64,000 bases of DNA from Cryptomeria japonica (taxonomy: Eukaryota > Streptophyta > Pinopsida > Cupressales > Cupressaceae): positions 606,112,709-606,176,708 of the forward strand of contig NC_081413.1 in assembly GCF_030272615.1 (NCBI RefSeq), given 5' to 3'. The notes below the pieces were generated by a model, which saw only the letters and a list, made by a program, of their open reading frames with translations, was not told where the DNA came from and ran no database searches. The position numbers and the translations under genes are program-made. Shown piece after piece: positions 43,165 through 54,868 of this stretch; the first letter of the stretch is position 1, and every line of letters starts with the position of its first letter.

Positions 43165-44682
43165 TTAAGTGTTTATTTCATTAGCTGGTGTCGTGCTTGT
43201 TTTTGTCACCACTTTGGCATTTGATGATGGCACACATACAATTGTTGACAAGTTGCTCTTTGTAGTGTGATCTGGATTGGTGATTTCATTGATAAGGGGT
43301 TCATGAACAACTTGTGTAGAGGGATTGGGATCATGAGGAGAAATGGTAAATTTATTTGAGAGGAAATATTGTGAAGAACATGGAGGATTATGACATGGAG
43401 ATGAAGGGATGGAGGTATCTTGATCAAGATTTGGAGAAATAATGGGATCTTGTTTAGGACATGAAGGTAAAGGTATGCTTTGATCTTGTCTTGGAAAGGG
43501 ATTATTAGGAAGGATAGAAGGGATGTCTTGATCTTGTTTAGGAGGTGGATGTTGGATGGGACTTGAAATGACACTTTGCTCTTGAGATGGAAGGGTTTGA
43601 TTATGAATGGAATAGAAAAGTGTGAGGGGATCATCATAAGATTCTTGGTCAGTGGGATCTTGATCAAAAATTGGGTAGGATTGAAGTGGTTGTTCTTGAT
43701 CTTTATTTATTTCAGGACTCATTTCTTCTGATTTTGGATGATCCTCTTGACACGAGGAAGGAGTTTGGAAATGCATGGGAGATTGTTGGAATGTTTCAAT
43801 ATTTTGGATTGATGAAGAAGGATTTTGAATTAGATGCTCTGAATCATGATTTGAATTAGATTGGATTTGTACGATGAATAATGATTGGGAGGTTGTGTTA
43901 TTAGATAGAGATGGCATGGATTGGTCTTGCATGACTTTAGGGGATGATGAAATGGTGGATAGATATGGTTGATTTGGGATTTGTTTGAAAGGGATTTGAT
44001 TTTGGTTGAAAGGAGTATGATTTTGGGTGAAAGAGGTTTGATTTTGGTTGAATAAATTTTTATTTGGACTTTGATTGAAAGGGGTGTGATTTTGGTTGAA
44101 AGAGGTTTGAATGTTGGATTTATGTGAATTTTGATTTGGACTTTGGTTGAAAGGGGTGTGATTTTGATTGAAAGAGGTTTGAATGTTGGATTGATGTGAA
44201 TTTTGATTTGGACTTTGGTTGAAAGGGGTGTGATTTTGGTTGAAAGAGGTTTGAATGTTGGATTGATGTGAATTTTGATTTGGACTTTGGTTGAAAGGGG
44301 TGTGATTTTGATTGAATGAATTTTGAATGTTGGGTTGATTTGATTGGTATGATTGATATAGTGGGTTGAAACAAAAAGAAGGTTTGCATGACTCTAATGT
44401 TTGTTGAACTGAGGTAGGAACAATTTTGTTGAAGAATGAAGGTTGGCATGTTTTAATGGTCTCACAAGAAGAAGAAGCTTGGTCTGATATTGATCCCCTC
44501 ATGGCCATTACTTCTATCATCATGTTTTCTAACCAGCCCCTATGGTTGTCAGGACTAACCATGTCTGTCACTTGTTGCAAGGTTTTGATTTGTTGCAATA
44601 ATATTTCTATTGATGGTGATGGAATAGGAATGGAAGGGATGAATCCTTCACCTTCCCTGTGAAATGTATAATTCCAATCCAT
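43165..44682 (-). CDS. F ORF, 505-residue Gln/Asn/Pro/Ser-rich protein, unknown function
   Basis: Clean frame from the ATG at 44682 (MDWNYTFHREGEGFIP) to the stop at 43165. Residues ~25-75 look folded and helical (IEILLQQIKTLQQVTDM, LENMMIEVMAMRG). Residues ~115-235 contain about four 24-residue tandem repeats (NQNHTPFNQSPNQNSHQSNI). The rest is low-complexity Q/N/P/S. No knuckle, protease or RT motif. It lies in the gag position, far from both LTRs. The composition is prion-like. It could be a highly modified gag or an unrelated protein; not recognised. Confidence 0.6.
   Translation of the reverse strand: MDWNYTFHREGEGFIPSIPIPSPSIEILLQQIKTLQQVTDMVSPDNHRGWLENMMIEVMAMRGSISDQASSSCETIKTCQPSFFNKIVPTSVQQTLESCKPSFCFNPLYQSYQSNQPNIQNSFNQNHTPFNQSPNQNSHQSNIQTSFNQNHTPFNQSPNQNSHQSNIQTSFNQNHTPFNQSPNQNSHKSNIQTSFNQNHTPFNQSPNKNLFNQNQTSFTQNHTPFNQNQIPFKQIPNQPYLSTISSSPKVMQDQSMPSLSNNTTSQSLFIVQIQSNSNHDSEHLIQNPSSSIQNIETFQQSPMHFQTPSSCQEDHPKSEEMSPEINKDQEQPLQSYPIFDQDPTDQESYDDPLTLFYSIHNQTLPSQEQSVISSPIQHPPPKQDQDIPSILPNNPFPRQDQSIPLPSCPKQDPIISPNLDQDTSIPSSPCHNPPCSSQYFLSNKFTISPHDPNPSTQVVHEPLINEITNPDHTTKSNLSTIVCVPSSNAKVVTKTSTTPANEINT
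44114..44330 (-). repeat. 72-bp tandem repeat inside the F ORF
   Basis: Plus-strand units of TTTGGTTGAAAGGGGTGTGA followed by TTTTGGTTGAAAGAGGTTTG and GAATGTTGGATT...TGTGAATT, about 3-4 copies, coding the 24-residue repeat. Confidence 0.85.
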
Positions 44683-46454
44683 GATGTTTGCTTGTTTGGT
44701 TTAGACCTAGGATCACATGTAAGATATTTTCTCCATTTCTCTGAATGTGATAATGTTTGATTTATTGAACTTGACAAACTTGTTTGAGTTGAGGTTGAGT
44801 TTGATTGATCCTTTGATTGTGATTTGGATGTTTAGGGTATGACTTTCTAGGATGATTATGCAAATGACGAAGGACTAAGACAGACGTATATGAGGTCTAG
44901 ACAAGGATGTATATGAGGATGATAATGTAGACTCAAAATTAGGACTATGCAACAACTATGGATGATAATGAAGACGTGAATGAGGACTATGCAAGGACTT
45001 TAGGATGATAACGAGGATGTAAGTGAGGACTATGCAAGGACTTAGGACGATAATGAGGATGTAAGTGGGGACTATGCAAAGACTTCCTAGGGTCACAAGT
45101 ATGTTAAACTTTTGAGTTTTTGGTTTCAAAATGGACTTTGTTTTCTGTAACTTCGTGTGTATGACAATGTTTTGTAGTTTTCCAAATCTGAGAACAATTG
45201 CTTGGAGGTAGGTGTAGCTGACTGACTCAATTTTCACACAATCTCAGAAAATTTAGAGATACGTAGGATAGGGCCTAAAATAGCCCAAAAGACTGACTCA
45301 ATACTGGTATGACACACCGATACATAAAAAAGCACAGAATACAATCTTAGGCTGGAAAGTGGACACCATTCAAATGAGGCCCTTGCAATAAAATACTGAA
45401 ACAAAATGAACAGATAGAGAGTCTGGCAGCACTAGCTCCACTCCATGGCACACACTTCTCGGACATGCCAGTCTCTCTTACCCCGAAGATCCGAAGATCT
45501 TATAGCCAAGGGATTTATGTATCATAGTGTAAGGTACATGAAGGGTATCTATGGGGTACGATCCGCACTCCCGGAATCACTGAATGTAGGATTTTTGGCA
45601 ACTAAATTGGTTCGTAGTATTAGGTTTTGAGGGGTCCCAATCCAACAATGGATTCTCAGAGCAAGCCACTTAAGAATTTATTTGATCTTATCGGTGCAAG
45701 GAAGGCCCCCACATATGTCGAATTAACTCAACACTCTAGTCACCTGACAAGTATATTTATATAGCAGCTCGAAAAACCCGCTCGAGAGTACACTGGGAGA
45801 GATGATATCCCAAATGCATCCCAATTCAAAGTACCTTTATGGGGTGATGAAATCCCCAATTCAAAGTACCTTTGTGGGGTGATGAAATCCCCAATCAAAG
45901 ATACCCCTCACTACGTAGAATAAAATAAAATTTGGATGTCGTTGTCACCTTCCTCCTTTCTCCCAAGACCCCGAAGGCGGGTGGAAAGTCAGTTAGTGCA
46001 ACAATAGGTCCACCCCAGACACAATAAAAATTCTTTACCTTAAAAAAAAAGAAAAATTATTTAATCTAATGCAGCCTGATTCACGTTTGTTTTATAGCCC
46101 AAATTTAGGTGTTAGATACGAATGTGCATGTCTATTTTAAACACCAAATCGAAATATGAAGGCATACATGTCAATTTTAACCATTTGTTGATTTTAAGCA
46201 CCAAAAGACCAAGTGTGAAATATATGCATGTCAATTTTAGCCCATGTTCATTTTAAGCACCAACAACGAAGTGTGAAATTATCCATGCATGTCTATTTTA
46301 ACTGTTGTTGATTTTAAGCACCAAAAAAAACAAAAAAATGAAGTGTGAGGTGATGCATGCAAAAATACTAATCTAATCCTTTCTGCAAATCTGCCATAGG
46401 CTGTAAATAGGAGATTAGTAGTAAAATCAAACTAACAGAAACTCAAAACTTGAC

Positions 46455-46612
46455 AGAAGCGAATGCGTAACTTTACCTGTGTGATTGCGTGATACTTACA
46501 GATCGAATGCGTAATTCTGACAGAGCGAATGCATAATTCTGACAGATGAAATGTGTGATGATGACTGATTGATTGTGTAGCACCAACAGGTCGATTGCGT
46601 GACAGACAAGCA
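46455..46612. repeat. 22-bp degenerate tandem array, cluster 1
   Basis: About seven units such as AGCGAATGCATAATTCTGACAG, core CGAATGCGTGA/CGATTGCGTGA. Confidence 0.7.
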
Positions 46613-47010
46613 GACAACAACAAAAGTTAAAAACTAAAAAAATAAAAGAAAATTAAACCTGATCAGGAACCTGCAAAACCAATTGTGAAGCCCTAGCCAA
46701 ATCTCTCATCATCCATTCAATATTGATTAGATCATATTTAACTTGATAAGAAAGAACTAAGCTATTATATCTATCAAAGGCCAGTTGCTCTTCCGAATTG
46801 TATCAATTTTTCTACCTGGAGAACCTTTTGATAGCGTTTGGCTTCTCTTCTTTGTTGTTTCATCCTTCTTGCACCTGAAATCCTGAACTATACTTTTCTT
46901 GCCATAAACTTTATAATCAAATCAGGAAATAAAAGTAATTTGATCCCAGATTAACCCAATTTGAGACAGAATTAGATAGACGAAATAAAAAATTAGAGAG
47001 CAATTTTCCC

Positions 47011-47170
47011 TGCGAATGCATAATCCAGAAAAGGCGATTGCATGATCTGAACAGGGTGATTGCGTAACCCTATCAGAGCGAATGCATGACCCCGAGGGGT
47101 CGAATGCGTGATGATGTCTATGCGATTGCGGGACGATGTAATCGTGATTGCGTGATGGAATATCTGTGCG
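47011..47170. repeat. 22-bp degenerate tandem array, cluster 2
   Basis: About seven more units (TCGAATGCGTGATGATGTCTAT, GCGATTGCGGGACGATG) starting ~100 bases from the priming site. Confidence 0.7.
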
Positions 47171-47251
47171 AAATCTATAAAAAGAAAAAGCAAAAAATTG
47201 TACGACCTACAAAATTACACAGAGAACAGAGAAGGTAAGTTAGTTGTGTTT

Positions 47252-47270
47252 CACGTCGGGTTCACTAAAA
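47252..47270 (-). promoter_or_regulatory. candidate primer binding site of F
   Basis: Minus strand TTTTAGTGAACCCGACGTG directly after the 5' LTR end CATACA; matches TTTTGGTGAACCCGAC of family B. Confidence 0.65.
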
Positions 47271-48515
47271 TGTATGCTTGTAAAATTTATCTTATTCAAT
47301 AATGTATCAATTAGAATCAAAGGGAAGTCATGAATCCCTATCTAATCAAAGAATCTAACAAACAAGACAATGAAATAATACAATATAGCAAAATAGGAAT
47401 TAAAATCATTCAATAAAACTCCCTATTGCGAGATCAAATATAGCTTTCATTGCTCTTCTCTTCTCTATGGTATGATGGCTCTCAGATATTGTGCTGGTAA
47501 CCTGCAAGTGACACAAAGATTCAAAGTTCATGATTCGGAGTAATTGTTCAAGATTGAGGAGGATTGAATTTTCAATTTATAGAAAATTGGAGAAGATTGA
47601 TTGAAAAGTGGAACTTAGGTGAGCTCAAATGAAAATTGATAGTTGAATTGTTGATTGTAGGAGTGGAGCTCAATAGATTGAATAGATTAATTGAGTCAAT
47701 TGATTGAGAAAAAGCTTACTGGAGGAAGAAAAAGAATGATTGGAGGAAATAAAGAAGATGACAAAGAAAGCTTAATTTAGAAAAAGCTAATTGAAAGATG
47801 GAAATAGAGATTGCAGAGATAAATGATTTAATTAATTAATTGATTGAGTTAATTAATTAATTTAGCATGTGCTTGCATTTAGATTTAGATTTTCAATTTA
47901 ATTTTTGCATGAGATTTTAATTCAAATAATTGAATTTATTTAATTCAATTTAGTATTTGAATATATTTAGAACTTGACTTTGATTTTCAATTTGATTTTT
48001 GAAATCATGCACATGTAATTGAATTTGGAAGAAATTAGAAGAATATGAAATTAAATGAAATTTGAATTTGGGGATTTGAAAATAGAAGAAGTGGTTGTTA
48101 ATTAAATAATTTAAAGAAACTATTTAATTATTTTAGAATTGGAATTTAATTAAATAATAAAGATTATTTAATTTAAAAGATTAAAACATAATTAATTAAA
48201 TAATTAATATTTAATTAATATTTAGAAGAGGGTTGAATGATTAGATGATTAGAGGTAGAAATTGAGAATTAACTTATTTATTTAAATAATAAAGATTATT
48301 TAAATTGGGGAATTAACCATAATTAATTAAATAATTAATATTTAGAAAATGATTAAATGATGATAGAATAGGAAATAGAATAATTAGTAAGATGATGAGG
48401 AAATATGAAATTTGAAGAATAAGATTAATTAAATTAATTAAAGAATTAAAGAATTATTTAATCAATTAGAGGAATAATTAATACATGATCAATGAGACAT
48501 TTTTAGTTGTCTAAA
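47271..48515 (-). repeat. 5' LTR of F
   Basis: 1,245 bp; minus strand from TTTAGACAACTAAAAATGTC (TG changed to TT) to AAGCATACA. Confidence 0.92.
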
Positions 48516-50017
48516 CTTTCTTTAAATTCTCCAATGCCTCTTCAAATTCTGAACCATAAGTGGTAAAATCATCCATATAGATCTCCATGCTATCCTGGGA
48601 AATATTTGAAAAATATGCTTATGACTGCTCTTTGAAAATTAGTTGGAGCATTACACAACCCAAAGGGAAGAACAAAATATGCATGTGTTCCCCAAGGGCA
48701 ATTAAATATGGTCTTTTCTTGATCCTTGGGAGCAATTTGAATCTGGTTGTAGCCAATGAATCCATCCAAGAATGAAAAGTATGGCTTCCTTACCAAGGAA
48801 TCTAATACTTGATCCACAAATGGTAATGGAAAATAATCCTTCCTAATTGTTGAGTTCAAATCTTTGTAATCTACACATACCCGCCATTTACCTCCTTTCT
48901 TTGGAAATATGACTAGAGGCGACACCCACTGACTATCTGATATAGGATAGATAAATCCAACATTTAACATTTTTTGCAGTTCCTCTTTAACTCTCTCCCC
49001 TAATGCAGGATTGATTCTTCTTTGTGGTTGTCTGAGCGGTCTACAGTCTTCTTTGATATAAATACGGTGTGTACAAATCGTAGGATCTATTCCTTTCTTA
49101 TCTTTGTAATCCCATGCAAAAGTGTGCTGATGGCATTTGAGAAATTCAATCAGTGTTAGCCTTTGAGTTTTTGTGAGTTGATTAATGATATTCAAACATT
49201 TATTTGGATCAACTTCCACCTTGACAGTAAGACCAACTTGAGCTGATTCAGAAAGATAAGAAGTGCGGACTTCCTGCGACAACAAGGTATGCAATATATC
49301 AGTGGTTGTAAGAAAATTCGATACTATAATACTTGATGTTAACTCCTGCGATTGCTACTCCAGATTATACTGATTTTCCATAATTTTAGAAAGGACAGAA
49401 TCATCATCCTGGAGTCATATAAATGATTCTCTATTAATCATCATAAGATGACTCACAGAGTTGACTTCCCCTTCTAATTCCTCCCCCACGTCAGGCCAAA
49501 CAACTTGTTCTTGATCAAGTTGGGGCTGAGCAGGTGAATACAGAGCTAGAGTTTTAGTAGTATTTCCATCAGAAACAGTCATGTCCCCTTATCGGCATCC
49601 AATATATGCATCGGTTGTAGCAAGCCAAGGTCTCCCTAAGATGATCAGATATCCCCCCAATGTAGCTTTAGGAGACAAGATCATACAATCTATCAGATAT
49701 TCCCATGAGTCTAAAGTAACGACAACATCTTGAATCATACCATCAGGTCAAACCGTGGAACTGTCAGCAAGCTGCAGGACTGTAGGAGTAGGCCTGAGAC
49801 TAGTTATGTTAAGTTTTTGCATAATGTCCTTTGTCATTACATTGATGGCTGCTCCTAAATCTTTTAAGGCATTATTTATATGAGTGTCATTGATGACTAT
49901 TTTCACAATAGGATTACTAGGGTCAAAATATTTAGGTATTGAAACTTTTCCCAATATAATATCAGCCAGTTGACCCATTACATGCACTGTTTGTGGATCC
50001 TTTTTCTTCCTGCCAAG
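48516..50017 (-). pseudogene. element D protease and first half of reverse transcriptase
   Basis: One frame kept throughout with a few stops. The protease has INNALKDLGAAINVM (Asp-Leu-Gly is usual in this gypsy group) and ILGRPWLATTDAYIGC. After a linker, RT runs HQHTFAWDYKDKKGIDP, RINPALGERVKEELQKML, WVSPLVIFPKKGGKWRVCVD, FLDGFIGYNQIQI, VLPFGLCNAPTNFQ and YMDDFTTYG, and stops at the F insertion after EALENLKKV. The catalytic YMDD Asp pair is present. The N-terminal gag end with knuckles is missing because of the inverted segment at 50018. Confidence 0.88.
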
Positions 50018-50657
50018 TTTTATGGTTCTATTTACGACAGTGTAATTATGTGTCCTTGTCCATGATGTGTTCTAATTTTCTTAACGTCATTTTTGAATGA
50101 GTTAGTACTGATGTGAAATCCTGTAGCACAAGTGAGTATACCTTTTCTACCGCCATAGTTGATGAAAGGTACTGAAGATAAATAAAAGGTTATGGGGCAT
50201 GAATTTTCAAATCTCGCAGGATATTTCAACCTTTCATTTTGTTGTGATGATATTCATTTTGTTATGGTGAACACAAGAATTTCCATTAAGAAGAAGTCAT
50301 CGGGTTAAGCAAAGAAATTAGGCAACAAGAGGTGTGAGTAAGGTTGTTAATGTGGAAACATCAAAATTAGGGCACGAAAGTTAGAAAGAGGGCAAGCCGC
50401 AGGAAGGACATGAAGCTGAAAGACTGTCAAACTTAGCCCAAATAGCAGAGCACTTTGAAGAACTAGGTGATAAGATCTTGAGTCCTCAGGTAACTACTCA
50501 CAGGCTCCCTTCATGTCTCACTAGCTTATTTGTTGCACTCACATTTTATAGACAGTGGGAAATAGAAAAGGCTAGGCTACAGGAGATAATGGACAAGCAA
50601 CAAAAAGAAATTGAAAAGAGGGACAACCAAATTGTTGTTACAAACTAAAGTAGATAC
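50018..50657 (+). pseudogene. inverted second copy of D ORF3, first part
   Basis: Plus-strand copy of 36618-36230 joined to 31174-30900. Begins TTTTATGGTTCTATTTACGA at the point where the internal purine run of copy 1 ends, continues through RRSHRVK and EGHEAERLSNLAQIAE, uninterrupted by C1, into the coiled coil (RQWEIEKARLQE), and stops at the E insertion. It has more stops than copy 1. It lies antisense between D gag and D protease. Confidence 0.7.
50653..50657. repeat. left target site duplication of E
   Basis: GATAC, identical to 58230-58234. Confidence 0.93.
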
Positions 50658-52023
50658 TGAAAGATACCTGACTATAATTCTTATCCAAACTGTTGATTGT
50701 TTACAAATTCAAATTCTTTGACCAGCGAAAAGTGTTTTTGGAAGTTTATTGTATTTTCATTTTTTTGTAGTTTTTTGGATTTTTGACAATACATGAAAAA
50801 TAATAAATGCAATACAATAAATATAAAACTGATAATAGTTTCCAGAATTTTGATTATTAATTGCAACAAGTACAAATAATTAATAAAGAGGATTCTTGAT
50901 AGAAATAAGTCGTTCAAGGCCTACCAGGAGTCCAACGCTAGGGTTTGAAGGTAGAATTTGAGCCTAAACTAAAGAAATGGCTTCTCTAAGAACCTCCAGC
51001 TACTACTAAGGGTTGTAAATAACTTTATTTAACTCTAGCATAATTACCAAAAACTAATACTGAAGAATTATTCAGACCCAGTTGGAATTCCAAATTCTTG
51101 CCAGGCAAGATTCCCAAATTATGTCCCTTTTCCTCAATGAATTGCTTATGTAGACCACATGTGCTGGAATTCCTCTGAATAAAACATGGAACTATTCTTC
51201 CTTATTGCTAACAATAAAACTAATCCCAATTCCAACTCCTAAATACCCCTAGTTTATTTATTTGGCAACCACACCTCCAAGCTAGGGTACGACTGGCTGC
51301 AAAATGGTACGATTGGCATTAATTACTAATGATCTGCAAAGAACTCTCTCCAAAACTGCCCAGATCTGATCAATTCCACTTTCCCTTAAATTTGATGTCT
51401 GAAACAAAGGAATTTGGGCCCTCAATGGCCTGATAAGTGCATAAATATGAGTGTTGGAGTGATGTAGAAGGCTGGGGTAACGTCCAACCAGTCCAAGATT
51501 GAAGAGTTTCATCTTCAATCAAGCTTCCACAAGTTGTACCTACTATGGCAGACTATTGCAGAGACCAAATGAATAATTTGCAAAGCAAAAAAATTATACC
51601 TCTTTCGAACTCCAAGCCTCCTTTTTACCCCTCATACCCTCATCGTACTATTTGGCATCATTTAAAGATTTCAAAAGAATTTTTTTTCCTTACAAAAGTT
51701 TGACCAGCAATGAGGGGGTGATTAGTCATTAAGAAGGGGCCATAATAAAGTTACTTTACCACCTAGGGATGTGTGCAAGGTAACTTAATAAAGTATTTAT
51801 TAAACATCTTTTAAATTAACTTTTTTTTATTTTTAGAAAAAGTAACTTATTTAACTTTATATTATAAAGTTACTTTATTATTTCCACCAAAGTCATAAGA
51901 TGACTAAGTCTAGGTCCCCTTTGGCTAGCAAATTCATCTCCAAACATCGAACTTCACCTGTGGAGATGGATGACAGGTGAATCTGAGCAACTGAATGGCA
52001 ACTAAAGAAGAGGGGACATTATA
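50658..52023 (-). repeat. 3' LTR of E
   Basis: Minus strand TATAATGTCCCC to ATCTTTCA (TG changed to TA); matches 56873-58229 throughout. Confidence 0.93.
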
Positions 52024-52356
52024 GTCCTCCCTTCCTAGAATGCTTGTCCTCAAGCAACTGAAGAGCGAGATGTTGAAGAATAGATTCTCCTTCCCAAGTG
52101 GCATCCTCTATGGGAAAATCCTTTCATCTAATAAAAATTCTCTAATCACCTTGTTCCTCAATGTCCTCTCATGCCTATCTAGGATCTCAACAAGAACCAT
52201 GATCAACTTCCCTTCCTCATCCAAGGGTGGTAACACTGAATAAGTCATCATGCGTTGTCCAATTGCCTTCTTGAGGCAAGATACATGAAAGACATTATAA
52301 ACCTTTCGCTCCAGTGGAAGCTCAATCTCATATGCCACTTCCCCAACTCTCCTCAA
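52024..52356 (-). pseudogene. E integrase tail and chromodomain
   Basis: VAYEIELPLERKVYNVFHVS, then EILDRHERTLRNKVIREFLL and, after a one-base shift near 52107, IEDATWEGESILQHL. The LRN...ATWE pattern is a chromodomain, which in chromoviruses directs integration to particular chromatin. The reading frame ends in the LTR edge; the purine run AGGAAGGGAGGAC here doubles as the polypurine tract. Confidence 0.8.
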
Positions 52357-53188
52357 AACACGATATGAACCATAGAATCAGGGCTTAAGTTTCTCTGCCC
52401 CCACTCATCGTCATAAAACTTTGTCAATAAGGCTGGAGGCGCAAGAATACCATATCCCCAACCTCAAATTTTCTCTCAGTCCTATGGCGATCAACATATA
52501 ACTTTTATTGATTCGAGCCTCGTTGAATGTTCTCCTTAAGTGCCTTGAGAATGTCTTGGCTTTCCTAAAGCCAATCTTGTGCCATTGGTGCTCTACTATC
52601 TCCAAGTGTCAAATCCATGAATGTCATAGCATTGTAACCATATAGTGCATGAAAATGAGACATATCAATAAACATGTGATGTGTTGTGTTGTAGCAAAAC
52701 TCTCCCAAATATAACCAATGAACCCATGTACGTTGTTATCCTGACACATAGTTGTGTGAATACCCCTCAAGCTACTTGTTCACAATCTCAATCTGTCCAC
52801 CAGTTTGAGGGTGATAGCTGGCGCTAGGTGTCAACTCGGTTCCAGTAAGTTTAAACAACTCCTACCAAAAAGAACTCATGAGCTGGCTGTCACAGTCACT
52901 GACAATGGTCTTTGGAAGACCATGGAGCCTAAATACTTCTCTGAAAAATAGATCAGCAACCTGTGAAGTTGTATATGTTGCTTCTATGGGAAAGAAATGA
53001 GCATATTTTGCCAACCTATCCACTACTACATATATGTAATCTTTCCCTTGCACCTTGGGAAGACCTGTGATGAAATTCATTGAAATACCAGTCCATTTTT
53101 TCTCTGGAATGGGTAAAGGTTGTAGCAGACCAGCAGGGTGTGTATTTTTAGTTTTATTTTGTTGGTAAGTAATACACTCCCTTACATG
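52357..53188 (-). pseudogene. E integrase core
   Basis: SMNFITGLPKVQGKDYIYVV has Asn where the first catalytic Asp (MDF) is expected; SDCDSQLMSSFW has the second Asp; SASYHPQTGGQIEIVNK keeps the Glu. The zinc finger second Cys is lost (ECITYQQNK). Frame shifts once near 52600. Inactive. Confidence 0.8.
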
Positions 53189-53896
53189 CTATAAAACATC
53201 AGCTTTGAGGCCTTTCCAAGAGAACCACTCTCTAATATGTCTGTAAGTCTTACCATACCCCTGATGTCTTGCTACAGGAGTGTCATGAAAAACATGTAAA
53301 ATCTTATTTTTAAGTTTAGATTCCAAAACTAAATAAATTCTCCCCTTGTAGTAAATCACATCATCCACAACTGTGTACCGGTCATCCTGAATGATCTCAT
53401 CCATAAATTCACATGCATGTTGATTTTTGGAATACTCTACTAAAAGTTGAGGTTTCCAATCAGCTGAAATCTCACTCAATGAACAAAGGGCAGCAATGGA
53501 TGGCTTTCTAGATAATGCATCAACAGCTACATTATTTTTCCCCTTGACATATTCAATATCAAAATCATATGCTTGGATCTTACTGGGCCATTTTTGTTGC
53601 CTCTCATTAAGATCTTTTTGTCCTAAAAAGTACTTAAGGCTGTTATGATCAGTTCTAACAATGAATTTCCTCCCTACTAAGTGCTGTCTTAATTTTGTGA
53701 GAGCATGCATAATAGCCAACATTTCTTTATAATAGGTAGAGTATAATTTATCATTGTCTTTCAGTTTTCTACTCTCATACACAATAGGATGATGATTTCG
53801 CATAAGTACTACACCCACACCTTTTCCTGAAGCATCACTTTCAAGCACAAAAGGTTGGGTGAAATCAGGAAGTGCCAACATAGGACAAGTGCTCAT
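53189..53896 (-). pseudogene. E RNase H and integrase zinc-finger start
   Basis: FVLESDASGKGVGVVLMRN, STYYKEMLAIMHALTKLRQH, VRTDHNSLKYFLGQKDL and VDALSRKPS are the gypsy RNase H motifs with catalytic residues kept. ILHVFHDTPVARHQG follows as the start of the HHCC finger. Open frame of 235 codons between stops. Confidence 0.88.
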
Positions 53897-54868
53897 TACT
53901 TGTTTAAGTTTATCAAATACCTTCTATGATTCCTGGGTCCATTTGAAAGCCCCTTTCCGAGTGAGATCTGTCAAAGGTGTTGCAAGCTGAGAATAACCCC
54001 TTACAAACCTCATGTGATAAGCACATAAACCAAGGAAACCACACAACTCTGAAATCTTCCTGGGAGGTGGCCAATCAATAATAGCTTGGATCTTTTCCTG
54101 ATGGAATTTGACTCCATCAACTCCTATCACATGATCCAAGCATAAAATCTCAGTTAGCCCAAATTCATATTTGGACATCTTAGCATACAAGGATTGAAAT
54201 TCCATAATGCTCAACAACTCATCTAAGTGCCTCAGATGTTCCTCCCATGATCTGTTGTAAATCAATATATCATCAAATAATAACAATACAAACTTACGCA
54301 GATGCTTATTAAATATGTGGTTCATACATGACTGAAATGTAGCAGGGGTGTTAGTGAGACCGAAAGGCATCACTAAGAACTCATAATGACCATAATGTCA
54401 TCTAAAGGTTGTTTTGTGAATATCAGACTCCCACACCTTAATCTGGTGATACCTTGATCGAAGATCAATCTTTGAAAAATAAACTGAGCCATGAAGCTCA
54501 TCCAACAACTCATCTATGCATGGAATGGGGTACCGATTCTTAATAGTTTTCTTATTAAGTGCACGGTAGTCAATACACATTAGTAGGGTCCCATCCTTCT
54601 TCTTCACCAACACGACTAAAGAAGCAAAGGGACTAGAACTTGGTCTAATGAATCTCATGTCCAAAAGTTCCCTGATGGTCTTCTCAATCTCATCTTTGTA
54701 GGCCTTAGGATGGTGGTAAGGAGTGGTCATGACTGGTTTCTCTACATCCTCTAATTCTATCACATGTTCAAATCCTCTATCAGGTGGTACTCTAGGAGGT
54801 ATATCACCAAACACCACCCCATGTTTATCTAAAATATGTTGTATATCAATGTGATATGAATTGCCATC
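53897..54868 (-). pseudogene. E reverse transcriptase
   Basis: One frame with a stop at 54395. Motifs: [74 protein letters not shown] (FDD for YxDD) and CGFLGLCAYHMRFVRGYS. The second catalytic block is present, so only stops prevent activity. Confidence 0.9.

Larger units (their letters stand above)
44683..47251 (-). other. F long 5' leader, non-coding, with several tandem arrays
   Basis: Holds about four ~44-bp units (44840-45075, GGATGATAATGAGGATGTAA), two 36-bp units (45828-45900, AAAGTACCTTTATGGGGTGA), four ~60-bp units (46110-46345, CATGTCTATTTTAA and GATTTTAAGCACCAA) and two 22-bp arrays listed separately. No ORF with support. Confidence 0.6.
39089..48515 (-). mobile_element. F, large non-autonomous LTR retroelement with a Q/N-rich ORF
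   Basis: LTRs at 39089-40340 and 47271-48515, exact CTTTC duplications, a priming-site candidate at 47252-47270 and a purine tract at 40341-40354 set a minus-strand element of 9.4 kb. The 6.9-kb internal region has one intact ORF (505 codons) and several short tandem arrays, and no pol domain. It resembles large retrotransposon derivatives. The priming site is shared with family B, and the LTR start with G. By eye about a dozen mismatches occur in the first ~180 LTR bases, so it is not very young. Confidence 0.9.

Noticed and set aside
43206-44449. Minus-strand frames of 109 and 153 codons and plus-strand frames inside the F ORF
   Set aside because: Alternative frames of the same low-complexity repeat region.
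46455-47170. CRISPR or satellite DNA
   Set aside because: 22-bp degenerate units directly adjoining each other, in the leader of an LTR element; no spacers and too short for a satellite.
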